Below the pieces are notes generated by a model. That model worked only from the letters and a program-made list of their open reading frames with translations. It did no database searches and was not told where the DNA came from. A program made the translations under genes and the position numbers. From UBA927 sp038063875 (GTDB lineage Bacteria; Patescibacteriota; Microgenomatia; UBA10105; UBA927), in the NCBI GenBank assembly GCA_038063875.1, contig JBBTUH010000002.1, forward strand, positions 1-64,000: 64,000 bases of DNA, read 5' to 3'. Shown piece after piece: positions 1-8,567 of this stretch; position 1 is the stretch's first letter, and the number at the start of each line of letters is the position of its first letter.

Positions 1-173
1 AATTAACCTTTTATTTGACCCCTTTAATATCCATTTTGGACAGTTTTATCGCCATTTCTTTGTATTAGGCAGTGAGGAATTATAATGCTCCAACGCTGAA
101 ATAACAAGCTCATCATAAATATTATAGCTTACTATCAACTACCAATGTCAATAGAAATTAAAAGAGGGGAATA
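1..173. other. non-coding stretch downstream of ftsZ
   Basis: AT-rich sequence between the window edge and the ftsZ stop codon. I see no convincing reading frame, no strong GC-rich hairpin followed by a T run in the ftsZ direction, and no RNA gene. It may contain the end of the dcw operon, but no terminator can be supported. Confidence 0.4.
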
Positions 174-1361
174 TTAACTCCGCTGTCGCAAGAATGCGGG
201 GATGTCGAATTCGTCCTCCTCTGGCGGAACGTCATCGACCGTTGGGGTAAAAATCTGGGTATTGTGTGCGGCGGGATCTACCACTGGCGTCAGTGGCACG
301 GACTGTTGACTCGTTTGTGTAAATACCGCACCACCTTGGCGCTGTTGTGGCATACCGTAGCGCACATCACGTGTTGGTTTACTAGACATTTCTCGAAGTC
401 TTCTCTTGGTCTCGTCAAATCCTGTGGCTATCACCGTAATCTTTATCTGATCGACCAACTTCTCGTCTATCGTTGCACCAAAGATGATGTTTGCATCTGG
501 ATCAACGGCTGATGATATGAGCTTGGCTGCTTCATCTACCTCAGCCATTGTCATGTCGTTGCCGCCAAGGATATTAAACAGTACGCCTTTGGCCCCCTCT
601 ATCGTTGTCTCAAGAAGTGGGGATGCGATAGCAGTTCTTGCTGCAGTTGACGCTCTGTTCTCCCCGACTCCAGTCCCTATTCCCATAAGTGCTGATCCGG
701 CATTGGTCATGATGGCGCGCACGTCTGCAAAGTCTACGTTTATAAGTCCGGGCATCGTAATGAGATCTGATATGCCTTGCACTCCTTGCCCCAAAACTGA
801 ATCCGTCACGCGAAACGCCTCAAGAAGCGTCATCTTTTTATCGATGACCTCAAGAAGTCTTTGATTTGGGATGACAATAAGTGTATCGACTTTGTCTTTG
901 AGATTTGCAATACCTTCTTCAGCCGATACCATGCGCCGCGTGCCTTCAAAATGAAATGGCTTGGTGACGACTGCCACAGTAAGTGCACCGAGTTCTTTGG
1001 CAATCTCTGCAAATACTGGGGTGGCACCTGTCCCAGTCCCCCCGCCTTCTCCGCAGGTAAGAAACACCATGTCAGAGTCGCGCAAATATTCCGCTATCTT
1101 CTCTCGGGATTCTTCTGCCGCTTGTCGCCCTACATCAGGATTACCACCAGCCCCTAAGCCTCTGGTAAAGTTATCACCAATTTGGATTTTATTTTGCGCT
1201 TGAGAGAGAAGCAACGCCTGTGCATCTGTGTTGACCGAGATGAAATCCACGCCGGTTATTTGATTATTGATAATCATCGAGTTGACCGCATTACTGCCAC
1301 CACCGCCAATGCCGACGACCTTAATCTTTGCAAATCTGGCTGTATCAGGTTTGATTAACAT
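174..1361 (-). CDS. ftsZ: cell division GTPase FtsZ
   Basis: Tubulin-like GTPase that polymerises into the division ring at mid-cell. Seen: the N-terminal nucleotide-binding glycines GIGGGGSNAVN (about residues 17-27), the tubulin signature GGGTGTG (106-112), the synergy-loop sequence NVDFADVRAIM near residue 208, a variable linker rich in Q, T and P, and the C-terminal peptide DIPAFLRQRS. In other bacteria that peptide binds FtsA and other partners. The 395-residue length is normal. It is the last gene of the dcw cluster, 59 bases after ftsA, so co-transcription with ftsA is expected. The intact C-terminal peptide fits a functional pairing with the neighbouring FtsA. The stop is TAA. Confidence 0.98.
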   Translation of the reverse strand: MLIKPDTARFAKIKVVGIGGGGSNAVNSMIINNQITGVDFISVNTDAQALLLSQAQNKIQIGDNFTRGLGAGGNPDVGRQAAEESREKIAEYLRDSDMVFLTCGEGGGTGTGATPVFAEIAKELGALTVAVVTKPFHFEGTRRMVSAEEGIANLKDKVDTLIVIPNQRLLEVIDKKMTLLEAFRVTDSVLGQGVQGISDLITMPGLINVDFADVRAIMTNAGSALMGIGTGVGENRASTAARTAIASPLLETTIEGAKGVLFNILGGNDMTMAEVDEAAKLISSAVDPDANIIFGATIDEKLVDQIKITVIATGFDETKRRLREMSSKPTRDVRYGMPQQRQGGAVFTQTSQQSVPLTPVVDPAAHNTQIFTPTVDDVPPEEDEFDIPAFLRQRS

Positions 1362-1387
1362 AACAAAATGTTGGAGTTCATCAGGGG

Positions 1388-1405
1388 CAGACCTGCAGAC
1401 AGGCT
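1388..1405. repeat. GC-rich imperfect dyad between ftsA and ftsZ
   Basis: A short stretch reading GCCTGTCTGCAGGTCTGC on the minus strand, centred on CTGCAG, in an otherwise AT-rich spacer. It resembles a degraded form of the CCTGCC/GGCAGG palindrome at 16197. It could be an interspersed repeat remnant or a weak hairpin in the ftsA-ftsZ message. No T tract follows, so it is not called a terminator. Confidence 0.3.
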
Positions 1406-1420
1406 GAAGAAACTTTTTAT

Positions 1421-2725
1421 TTAGGGCAAAAATGACTTTACCAGATTGACTACCTTTCCGGCAAGTCCCTTCATATGTAAATTCCCGCCAAGCTTTCCAA
1501 TTCCCGAAAATAGACCCGCCGTCGTACCTTCACTACCACCTTGCTTATCTCCCCAGAGAAGTAGTCCTACCGCAGCAGCATATGTTGGAGTCATGATTTC
1601 ATCAACCAATCCCGTGATGCGTTGTGGTATGCCGATATGTACCGGCATCGCCAAATTTCTCCGCGCAGACTCCACAGCCCCCATCGTGAGTGCGCCACCG
1701 CCCGTAAGTACCACGCCTGACGGCGTCATCCCGCCGAAGCCACTGCGCTTAATCTCAAGGGCGACCATCGCAAATATTTCATTAAGTCTCGGTTTGATGA
1801 TGCCCTCTACCAATGTCTTTCGAGAAACACTTCGCATGCCCTCTGGCAACCCAAGGTCTGCTATATCCAGTTCATCGTCTTTTTCAGTTTTGCCAACCCT
1901 TGGTCTTTCTTCATCCACCATCATTGGCGCTTTTGCTATTTGCCCCAAGCGCAATTTAATTTTCTCCGCACTCTCTAAAGATACACGAAGCCCTGCTGCC
2001 AAATCTTTCGTTATATTTATCGCACCTATGGGGATTACTGATGAATACGAGAGTGCACCATCCACAAATATCGCGACATCCGTCGTCCCACCACCGATGT
2101 CTACCAGTACCACGCCTAATTCTTTTTCCGTGTCAGAGAGGGTGGCGACCGCAGAAGCAAGACCTCCAAAGGCAACATCTACAACCTCTATGCCTAATTC
2201 TTCTATACATTTATGAAGATTACGTATCGCTGTTGATCCGCCCGTCACCAAATGTGTCTCTACCTCAAGCCGCACACCAGACATACCGACAGGATCCACA
2301 ATCCCTTCTTGACCATCCACCGAATACCCACGCGGTAATACGTGTAAAATATCTCGAGACGTCGGCAGTTGCACTGCCTTAGCCGCATCGATCACGCGTT
2401 TGATGTCATTTGCCGTAATTTCTTTATCTGGCTCTGATACCGCAACAACCCCATGAGAATTCATGGATGCGATATGTGACCCACCGACACTTACAAACAC
2501 TTGTGCCACAGATGTACCTGCCATACGTTCTGCAGCCTCTACAGATGCTGAGATAGCATCGGTCGCTTCTTCTATATTGACCACTTGGCTTTTACGAAGT
2601 CCGCGAGAGGGAGTGGTGGAAACGCCGATCACTCGCGCTTCTGCCTCTTCTGTCATGTGAGCAATAAGCGTGACAATTTTCGAAGATCCGATATCTATAG
2701 CACTGATAATTCTATCCCTCTGCAT
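1421..2725 (-). CDS. ftsA: cell division actin-like ATPase FtsA
   Basis: Actin/Hsp70-fold ATPase that tethers FtsZ filaments to the membrane. Seen: the phosphate-1 motif AIDIGSSKIVTLIA near the N terminus, the phosphate-2 motif VLVDIGGGTTDVAIF around residue 207, the adenosine motif GVVLTGGGALTMGAVE around residue 340, and a C-terminal amphipathic segment (KGLAGKVVNLVKSFLP) of the kind that docks FtsA on the inner membrane. The 434-residue length is typical. It lies 38 bases after ftsQ and directly before ftsZ. A candidate promoter lies in the ftsQ-ftsA spacer, so ftsAZ may be expressed partly on their own. Start ATG at 2725. Confidence 0.96.
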   Translation of the reverse strand: MQRDRIISAIDIGSSKIVTLIAHMTEEAEARVIGVSTTPSRGLRKSQVVNIEEATDAISASVEAAERMAGTSVAQVFVSVGGSHIASMNSHGVVAVSEPDKEITANDIKRVIDAAKAVQLPTSRDILHVLPRGYSVDGQEGIVDPVGMSGVRLEVETHLVTGGSTAIRNLHKCIEELGIEVVDVAFGGLASAVATLSDTEKELGVVLVDIGGGTTDVAIFVDGALSYSSVIPIGAINITKDLAAGLRVSLESAEKIKLRLGQIAKAPMMVDEERPRVGKTEKDDELDIADLGLPEGMRSVSRKTLVEGIIKPRLNEIFAMVALEIKRSGFGGMTPSGVVLTGGGALTMGAVESARRNLAMPVHIGIPQRITGLVDEIMTPTYAAAVGLLLWGDKQGGSEGTTAGLFSGIGKLGGNLHMKGLAGKVVNLVKSFLP

Positions 2726-2745
2726 AATAGTGTAATCTTTTACCT

Positions 2746-2775
2746 AGTATACAATGTTTACGTTCATTTCGTCAC
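2746..2775 (-). promoter_or_regulatory. candidate ftsAZ promoter
   Basis: On the minus strand a TATACT -10 (2746-2751) lies 20 bases before the ftsA start. An 18-base spacer separates it from GTGACG (2770-2775), a weak -35. This would put a short leader before ftsA. The -10 is good and the -35 poor. Confidence 0.4.
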
Positions 2776-3468
2776 TACCGGCTTACTGAAACGCAAATCA
2801 ACCATTGAGGGCAGTACTCCCTTGATTCTAAACCCGTTTTGTAGAAAAAGTAAAGCACGCGCTTTCTCACCCATATCACCATCTACAGGTACGAGTACGT
2901 CAAGTGAATCTACATTTACCATAAATGCGGTCTGAGAGTACTGCTTCACAAATGCTACTTGTATAGAAGGATCAAGCGCACGCAAAAATGCTACTGCCGC
3001 ACGCACTCGAGCATCTACTACCAAGACACCTATAGACTGTACGCCTATATCAAAGCTCATGATCGGATGTATAAACGGTTTATCATATTCTCCAAGAATG
3101 ATCCCATGATCATCCACGCCATAGGTGTGTCCTGCACTTTCAAGATAATAGGAGGGGTCTTTGAGTGTATAGGTAATCACGATAGTGCGTGGCAATTTTT
3201 TTGTCACAGTTACCGTTTGAAATAATGGATAATTCGTACGCAACTCATCCTCAAGTGTTTTCGTCGGAAAAAATAATACATTAGAACTTAATTTCGCGGT
3301 GTCAGCGGCAAACACAGCGCCAGTTCCTACGACTTCTATTCTTTCTAAACGAAAAAATGTATGAAAATTTACTATCAAAAACAAAGAAAGCATCGCACCA
3401 ACGATCAAAACAAGTACGGTAAAAATCACTCGTTTTTTTATAGACACTGGCGTTTCTTGGAAACTCAT
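2764..3468 (-). CDS. ftsQ: FtsQ/DivIB-like division protein
   Basis: Bitopic divisome protein that in other bacteria bridges cytoplasmic and periplasmic division proteins. Seen: a basic N terminus, one membrane segment at about residues 14-33, then a POTRA-like region (FRLERIEVVGTGAVF onward to about residue 110). It is followed by a beta-rich FtsQ-type domain containing the pattern L--LPRTIVI-Y---DPSYYLE. At 234 residues it is within the family range. It overlaps the murG stop/start by 4 bases and precedes ftsA, the classical FtsQ position. Sequence conservation in this family is low, so the assignment rests on topology plus position. Confidence 0.85.
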   Translation of the reverse strand: MSFQETPVSIKKRVIFTVLVLIVGAMLSLFLIVNFHTFFRLERIEVVGTGAVFAADTAKLSSNVLFFPTKTLEDELRTNYPLFQTVTVTKKLPRTIVITYTLKDPSYYLESAGHTYGVDDHGIILGEYDKPFIHPIMSFDIGVQSIGVLVVDARVRAAVAFLRALDPSIQVAFVKQYSQTAFMVNVDSLDVLVPVDGDMGEKARALLFLQNGFRIKGVLPSMVDLRFSKPVVTK

Positions 3469-4604
3469 ACAGCGAATGCTTTACCAAGCGATATGATCTC
3501 ATGGGCGAGTGCATCTGCCCCATCTACTTTCATATCTTTTGCAAATACTGTTCCCGACGTTTCAAAGATATCCCGTCGTACTATATGATCTTTCACTGCA
3601 GCCACTAATATTTCTGGTGTTACGCGTTCTTGACGAATGATCGTGGCACTCCCAGCTTTTTCTAAGACCTGTGCATTTTTGTGCTGTTCATCATAGGAAG
3701 CCCACGGAAGCGGAATAAAAATTGCAGATTTCCCAAGAGTTGCGATTTCAGCGACTGTGTTGGCGCCCGACCTGCCTACAATCACATCAGATGCAAGTAG
3801 TGCATTACGATACGCTTTTTCATCCATATATTCGACCACAGTATATGCATGTCTTACGTTGACTGGTAAGGCTTTTTGTACACGAAGAGCCTGTTGTATA
3901 GATGTACGCCCGACTTGATGGAGAACATCAGCTATGACAAGCAACTCAGGCAATGCCTGATACACAATTGCGTTGATGCTCACAGCGCCACTCGTACCTC
4001 CAGTAATAAGGATTGATGGTCGACGCTTTTTTGAACGTATACGTTTTTTCAAGACAGCTTCTACGATACGATCTCGAAGCGGTAACCCTGTATACACGAC
4101 GCGCACAAAAGGAAACAATCGCATTTGTTTTCTGTCGCTGACACATACAACGTCTGCAAAAAAGGCGATAATTTTTGTACCGAGTCCTATGGTGTGCGTT
4201 TGTTCATGTGTGATAATCGGTATAGCCAAAATCCACGCGGCTAAAACGACTGGCACGGCTATATACCCACCAAAAGAGACGACTACGTCAGGTCGAACGT
4301 TTAATACATACCAAAATGCCATGATAAAACCGATAGGAACTTTTATAAGCGACGATACGATGTCCACAAACAAACCAGCTCTCATCAATCGACCCGTCGT
4401 AAGCGGCAAAAAAGAAACACCCATATGCTCGATAGTCTCTTTTTCGTGCGATGTGATATCCGTCGTATCAAAGACGCTTTTGCGACCAACAAAGTGCACA
4501 ATTACATTCGGCACGTGCCGCTTCAATGCCGCAATTGTGGCAACGGCAGGAGTAAGATGTCCACCGGTAAAAAGGACTCGTATTGCAGGATTATGATTTT
4601 TCAT
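3465..4604 (-). CDS. murG: UDP-GlcNAc:lipid I GlcNAc transferase MurG
   Basis: GT28 enzyme on the inner face of the membrane that converts lipid I to lipid II by adding GlcNAc. Seen: the glycine-rich acceptor-side motif FTGGHLTPAVA (residues 13-23), the second glycine motif ITGGTSGAVSIN in mid-protein, and the donor-binding segment VGRSGANTVAEIATLGKSA followed by IPLP and DEQ--NA. All match MurG order. At 379 residues it is slightly longer than usual. The first glycine motif is TGGH rather than the more common GGTGGH. It overlaps ftsW by 14 bases and ftsQ by 4 bases, consistent with translational coupling. Confidence 0.95.
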   Translation of the reverse strand: MKNHNPAIRVLFTGGHLTPAVATIAALKRHVPNVIVHFVGRKSVFDTTDITSHEKETIEHMGVSFLPLTTGRLMRAGLFVDIVSSLIKVPIGFIMAFWYVLNVRPDVVVSFGGYIAVPVVLAAWILAIPIITHEQTHTIGLGTKIIAFFADVVCVSDRKQMRLFPFVRVVYTGLPLRDRIVEAVLKKRIRSKKRRPSILITGGTSGAVSINAIVYQALPELLVIADVLHQVGRTSIQQALRVQKALPVNVRHAYTVVEYMDEKAYRNALLASDVIVGRSGANTVAEIATLGKSAIFIPLPWASYDEQHKNAQVLEKAGSATIIRQERVTPEILVAAVKDHIVRRDIFETSGTVFAKDMKVDGADALAHEIISLGKAFAV

Positions 4605-5700
4605 GACTCGTTCTACTGATATTATGCACTATTCCAAGAGCCCCTAGTGTAATAACCAAATTGGAACCACCATACGATATCAAGGGAAGTGGTACGCCGG
4701 TCAACGGGAAAAGCGCTACCATAGAGGCTAAATTTATAAGCGTCTGCAATCCTATCCAACTTCCGACGCCGTACACAAAGAGTCTTGCCTGTTCGTTGGC
4801 TGTTGCCTTTGCGATTTTAAATAGTCTCGATACAAGGGAGACGAACAATCCTATAAGCGTCACCCCACCGATAAGTCCCAACTCCTCACCAAGTATAGCA
4901 AAAATTGAATCGGTATTTGCTTCAGGCAGATACTCATACTTTTGCCGAGATTTCCCAAGCCCTACCCCAAATACGCCACCGGATCCCAAAGAAATAATTG
5001 CTTGTCGAATCTGATATGAGGAGCCGAGTGGATCAGATTCAGGATTCAAAAACGTCATCACACGTTGCAGTCTATACGGAGAGGTAAGCGCCAGTGTGGT
5101 AAGGATGATTCCCGCTATGGGAAGTAATAACAGAAACTGTCCGATTGCCGCTCCCGAAAGATAATACAGAGAAAGCGCTATACCAAAAATAATCGATGCA
5201 GTTCCCAAATCAGGCTCCAAGACGACAAGACCGCAGACAATTCCTATCAACAATAAAAATGCCGGAAGCCGTCCCTTTTCTCGTGTCGCCAACCACACAG
5301 ATAAATACATCGAAACCGTAAATTTTGCAATTTCAGCCGGCTGCAATACGATAAATCCAAGGTTAAGCCATCGATTCGCACCAAGTGTGCGCACCCCAAG
5401 CCCTGGAATAAAAACGCAAAGAAGCAGAACGATGGTACCTACCATCATCGGTACGGCAAACCGTTGCCACACAGTGTACGAGACTCTCGATAACACACCA
5501 AATGCCGCAAGACCCAAAAATACCCACTTGCCTTGTTCCCGAAGGAACCGATACGGATCTTTAAAATCACGAAGTGCTATAGCGACAGACGAGTCGTACA
5601 CCATCACAAGACCCAACGCGACAAGAAGGAGAATAAGATAGATCAATATTCTATCTCCTAATAAAATCTTGTGCTGATAGAGGGCGCGTAATCGTTTCAT
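4591..5700 (-). CDS. ftsW: SEDS-family peptidoglycan glycosyltransferase FtsW
   Basis: Polytopic SEDS protein that polymerises lipid II at the septum with its partner transpeptidase. Seen: about ten hydrophobic segments, the motif LGANRWLNLGFIVLQPAE, the loop region with YQIRQAIISLGSGGVFGVGLG, and the C-terminal PLPLISYGGSN signature. I use the ATG at 5700 (MKRLRALYQ). The longer frame to 5760 would overlap mraY, and its extra 20 residues look like a shadow of mraY. From 5700 the protein has 369 residues, normal for the family. It sits 22 bases after mraY and overlaps murG. Confidence 0.94.
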   Translation of the reverse strand: MKRLRALYQHKILLGDRILIYLILLLVALGLVMVYDSSVAIALRDFKDPYRFLREQGKWVFLGLAAFGVLSRVSYTVWQRFAVPMMVGTIVLLLCVFIPGLGVRTLGANRWLNLGFIVLQPAEIAKFTVSMYLSVWLATREKGRLPAFLLLIGIVCGLVVLEPDLGTASIIFGIALSLYYLSGAAIGQFLLLLPIAGIILTTLALTSPYRLQRVMTFLNPESDPLGSSYQIRQAIISLGSGGVFGVGLGKSRQKYEYLPEANTDSIFAILGEELGLIGGVTLIGLFVSLVSRLFKIAKATANEQARLFVYGVGSWIGLQTLINLASMVALFPLTGVPLPLISYGGSNLVITLGALGIVHNISRTSHEKS

Positions 5701-5722
5701 GGAAGGCTTTGTATAGGGCTTT

Positions 5723-6757
5723 TTAGGCAAGCAACGCAAGCCACAACCCAAACACTGCAAAAATAATAGACATAATCCAAAATCGCATAACTATTTTTGG
5801 CTCCGGCCAACCTTTCGCTTGAAGCCAAAGATGAAATGGTGCCGCCACAAACGCCTTACGATGAAACACAGATCGAGAAACCAACTGTATAAGTGATGAC
5901 CCTACCTCTATAACAAAAACACCGCCGATGATAATGAGTGCAGGTACTTTTCCTAATATAAGTCCTACCACTGCAAACGTAGCACCAAAGGAGAGAGCCC
6001 CGACGTCACCCAAAAATATACGGGATGGAAAAATATTAAAGTACAAAAATGCGAGTACACCACCCACCCACAACGCGATAAACGTAGACAGCACCGTATC
6101 CAGAATTGACGCTGACATAAACCAAAATGCAAAGAGTGATATCGTAAGAACTCCCGATGATAAGCCATCTAGTCCGTCCGTGATATTAAACGCATTGGCA
6201 AATGCAATGATGACAAATGCCGCAAAGGGTATATACCACCAGCCCATTTGTACGACACCGATAAGCGGGATATGAAAAATACTTATTTTTAACTCAGCTA
6301 CCAACCAATAGCCAATAAGCGATGCAAGCGCTATTTCAAGTATGAGTTTGTGGCGCAAACGTAGCCCAAAAAATCCTCCCTTTACCCACGCGAACGTTTT
6401 TTTGACATCATCCAACAGCCCCAACAATCCAAAGGACACAAAGGTAAACAGCAGCACCTTTAATTCTGCACGTAACGGATACACCGAGGTGATCGGTACC
6501 CAAAAGTAATGCATCAAAAGCAGTACCAATGGTACCATACAGGTCGTCAATACGATGATAAGTAGTCCTCCACCGACAGGTGTCCCTGCCTTATGTTTAT
6601 GAAACTTATCAAAAAGTGGCGTTCGTTTATCAAAGGCATCTCTGGTAACTTGGGTAAGTCTCTGGAATTTAATCTGATATAAAAGCCGTATGAAAGGAAC
6701 GTAGAGCACACTGTGCACAAACCATGAAAATAATAACGCACCTAAGAGTAATTCCAT
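5723..6757 (-). CDS. mraY: phospho-N-acetylmuramoyl-pentapeptide transferase MraY
   Basis: Integral membrane enzyme that transfers phospho-MurNAc-pentapeptide to undecaprenyl phosphate, making lipid I. Seen: multiple membrane segments, the first cytoplasmic motif KHKAGTPVGGGLL, the aspartate motif FGLLGLLDDVKKT, the NAFNITDGLDGLSSG motif, and FLGDVGALSFGA. All are hallmarks of MraY. The chosen ATG at 6757 (MELLLGALLF) lies 4 bases after the dgkA stop. An upstream extension to 6829 overlaps dgkA and lacks MraY-like sequence. From this start the protein has about 344 residues, normal for the family. Confidence 0.95.
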   Translation of the reverse strand: MELLLGALLFSWFVHSVLYVPFIRLLYQIKFQRLTQVTRDAFDKRTPLFDKFHKHKAGTPVGGGLLIIVLTTCMVPLVLLLMHYFWVPITSVYPLRAELKVLLFTFVSFGLLGLLDDVKKTFAWVKGGFFGLRLRHKLILEIALASLIGYWLVAELKISIFHIPLIGVVQMGWWYIPFAAFVIIAFANAFNITDGLDGLSSGVLTISLFAFWFMSASILDTVLSTFIALWVGGVLAFLYFNIFPSRIFLGDVGALSFGATFAVVGLILGKVPALIIIGGVFVIEVGSSLIQLVSRSVFHRKAFVAAPFHLWLQAKGWPEPKIVMRFWIMSIIFAVFGLWLALLA

Positions 6758-6761
6758 AAAT

Positions 6762-7136
6762 TTATAGCGATGTAATAACGTCAAGTACTCTGGGTCCAAA
6801 GATGACGCACCCGATGACAAACGCACCAAGTGCTGTCATAAGCATCATGCCTGCAGCCACATCCTTGGCGACTTTGGCATCTTGCCGATGCTCGAGTGTA
6901 ATAAGATCTGTCATCGACTCTATAGACGTATTTATCATCTCAACAGATAACCCTAAAATAATTGTGAATATGATGACAAGATACTCGATTGTCGAGACCG
7001 CAAAGAAAAAGCACAAAAATAATGCAAGAAGAGAAAAAACGATGTGAATTCTAAAATTTGGCTGAGTTTTAAACGCCCATACAATCCCCTCCCACGCATG
7101 GATAAACGATACATGATGCGCTGATCTCTTCTCCAT
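6762..7136 (-). CDS. dgkA: DgkA-family undecaprenol/diacylglycerol kinase
   Basis: Small membrane lipid kinase. Next to cell-wall genes it most likely phosphorylates undecaprenol to supply carrier lipid for MraY. Seen: three hydrophobic helices and the family signature VEMINTSIESMTDLI followed by H-QDAKVAKDVAAGMML, with the catalytic glutamates and the KDVAAG segment intact. The 124-residue length is typical. mraY starts 4 bases after its stop. A promoter lies immediately upstream, so dgkA probably heads a sub-operon running through mraY, ftsW, murG, ftsQ, ftsA and ftsZ. Which lipid it phosphorylates is inferred from context only. Confidence 0.92.
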   Translation of the reverse strand: MEKRSAHHVSFIHAWEGIVWAFKTQPNFRIHIVFSLLALFLCFFFAVSTIEYLVIIFTIILGLSVEMINTSIESMTDLITLEHRQDAKVAKDVAAGMMLMTALGAFVIGCVIFGPRVLDVITSL

Positions 7137-7144
7137 AGACTTTT

Positions 7145-7174
7145 AGTATACCTGAATCCTCAACCAAAACTCAA
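7145..7174 (-). promoter_or_regulatory. promoter of the dgkA-mraY-ftsW sub-operon
   Basis: Minus-strand TTGAGT (7169-7174), an 18-base spacer, then TATACT (7145-7150), 8 bases before the dgkA ATG. Both hexamers are good. The predicted start of transcription is at or next to the start codon, so the mRNA would have almost no leader. Confidence 0.6.
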
Positions 7175-7180
7175 CAAATC

Positions 7181-8212
7181 TCAGTCATAGCCACGTTTGT
7201 ACTTTCGTACGAGATCGACAATCCGTGTGAGTGCGTACAATGGTGATATAGGGATATCAAATGCGTGCATATGTTCGACTATATGACCCCCAAATCCCTT
7301 TTTGAACACCGTTATACCTCGCCATGGATGCTTTGGGCTGTCTTCAGGAGCAATTCCCCAAAAATTGTACACATTCATCCCTCGATTTTTCGCATCGCAT
7401 ATCGCTCTCCATTGTACTGCCGCAGATATAGGTACTGGCGAGAGTGAAGATGCGCCATGATGATATATAGCCTGCTTGCCATAATAAAGAATTATAGCTG
7501 ATGCATAGATCTTTTTGTGAAATGATCCTAAATACAACATCGCTTGATTACGCTTTCCAAACGTCGTGAATTCTTCAGCAATACCCTCATGCGGTACAAA
7601 GCCGTGCCTACCAGACGTTTCTTTGTACAGTGCATCGAATTCCTTCAAATACCGAGCATCACGGCTTGCAGAAATTTCGACGCCATCCTTTTGACTCTTA
7701 CGTATCTCATACCGCGTTGCCTTACGCATGTCAGACAAAAGCTCCTCCTCTGAGGCGTTCAAATCCAAAACCCAACAATACTCTCCATCCATCCTATGGA
7801 TGGATGCTGGGATTCCTCCGACACTCTTTCGCACCAGATCGCTTTTGGCGTCTACTGGTAATTGAGGACTCATCCTGACAAACCAACATCGTTCTTTTTT
7901 TGCCAACGCTTTCGTAAACGTAGCAATTTCTTGAAACACTCTCTCAGGCGCGAAAGAAGCGATGACGGGACCGTGACGAAGGTGTACAAATGATCCACGT
8001 TTCGCGCGTACAATTTGCGCAAGAAACACAGCCATCAACACTTCTCCGATATATACACCATACGGCTCGACTTGAGCTTTACGTAACAGCAGTGTTTCAT
8101 ACCAACTCCAACTCTGAAAAAGCGCAAATGGTGCATGGGTCAGAACAAATAATTCCCACGTACCTTTGTCTTTCAACAAACGAATAACCACGTCCTGTTT
8201 TGTAGACGCCAT
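7181..8212 (-). CDS. FemA/FemB-like aminoacyl ligase (peptidoglycan bridge)
   Basis: Double-GNAT-fold protein related to FemABX and BacA-type enzymes, which use aminoacyl-tRNA to add amino acids to the side chain of lipid-linked peptidoglycan precursors. Seen: 343 residues. The C-terminal part has the pattern VYNFWGIAPEDSPKHPWRG followed by KKGFGG, characteristic of FemAB proteins. The middle has DMRKATRYEIRKSQKDG, also typical. Its place among mur genes and directly before dgkA supports a role in interpeptide bridge formation. The amino acid added cannot be read from sequence. It would mean the organism makes a branched or bridged stem peptide. Confidence 0.88.
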   Translation of the reverse strand: MASTKQDVVIRLLKDKGTWELFVLTHAPFALFQSWSWYETLLLRKAQVEPYGVYIGEVLMAVFLAQIVRAKRGSFVHLRHGPVIASFAPERVFQEIATFTKALAKKERCWFVRMSPQLPVDAKSDLVRKSVGGIPASIHRMDGEYCWVLDLNASEEELLSDMRKATRYEIRKSQKDGVEISASRDARYLKEFDALYKETSGRHGFVPHEGIAEEFTTFGKRNQAMLYLGSFHKKIYASAIILYYGKQAIYHHGASSLSPVPISAAVQWRAICDAKNRGMNVYNFWGIAPEDSPKHPWRGITVFKKGFGGHIVEHMHAFDIPISPLYALTRIVDLVRKYKRGYD

Positions 8213-8215
8213 AGA

Positions 8216-8551
8216 TTATTTCACCAACGATGAAAAAATTGTTGTGAGGATTGAAAAAACAAGCGAACCTACAAGCGCCGCACCAAATCCATCTACCGCA
8301 AATCCTGAGACGAATCGACTCGCCAAGAGAAACATAAGGGCATTAAGGACAAACGTAAAAAGTCCAAACGTTACGATGGTCACTGGTAATGTCAAAAGAA
8401 ACAAAATTGGTTTTATCAATGTATTGAGGATTGCCATCACAACGACAGCCAGTACTGCACCCCAAAATCCTGTGATAGTCACACCAGAAACAATTTTGGA
8501 CACTACCATCAAAGACAACGCCGAAATGACAAGATTTGCTATTGCTTTCAT
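8216..8551 (-). CDS. phage-holin-family (YvlD-like) membrane protein
   Basis: Small protein with four hydrophobic segments, resembling the widespread phage_holin_4_2/YvlD family of chromosomal membrane proteins, whose function is not established. Seen: repeated glycine-containing helices and conserved short polar turns such as LNALMFLLASRFVSGF. I use the ATG at 8551 (MKAIANLVISAL). The longer frame begins with a GTG at 8566 that falls inside the -10 region of a good promoter. It sits 3 bases before femAB. Despite the family name there is no other phage gene nearby, so lysis is unlikely. Confidence 0.75.
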   Translation of the reverse strand: MKAIANLVISALSLMVVSKIVSGVTITGFWGAVLAVVVMAILNTLIKPILFLLTLPVTIVTFGLFTFVLNALMFLLASRFVSGFAVDGFGAALVGSLVFSILTTIFSSLVK

Positions 8552-8557
8552 ATAATG

Positions 8558-8563
8558 AGTATA
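8558..8563 (-). promoter_or_regulatory. -10 element before the holin-like gene
   Basis: TATACT on the minus strand, exactly 6 bases before the ATG at 8551. This is the same spacing as at murE, glyS and other units in the window and predicts a leaderless transcript. No recognisable -35 is seen, so the call rests on the hexamer and the spacing. Confidence 0.4.
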
Positions 8564-8567
8564 CACG

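Noticed and set aside
264..1203. Plus-strand frames opposite ftsZ
   Set aside because: Shadows of a strongly conserved minus-strand gene with no own family match or promoter.
1446..2216. 256-codon plus-strand frame opposite ftsA
   Set aside because: Long only because of the codon pattern of ftsA. Composition rich in P and S is typical of an antisense shadow.
3973..4596. 207-codon plus-strand frame opposite murG
   Set aside because: Antisense shadow with low-complexity T/I/R content.
7786..7806. Perfect palindrome CATCCATCC-TAT-GGATGGATG
   Set aside because: It lies inside the femAB coding sequence and is explained by ordinary codons (His-Arg-Met-Asp region). No second copy or spacing pattern was seen.
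8216..8551. Prophage or lysis cassette suggested by the holin family name
   Set aside because: No endolysin, integrase or other phage gene is nearby, and the family is a common chromosomal membrane protein.
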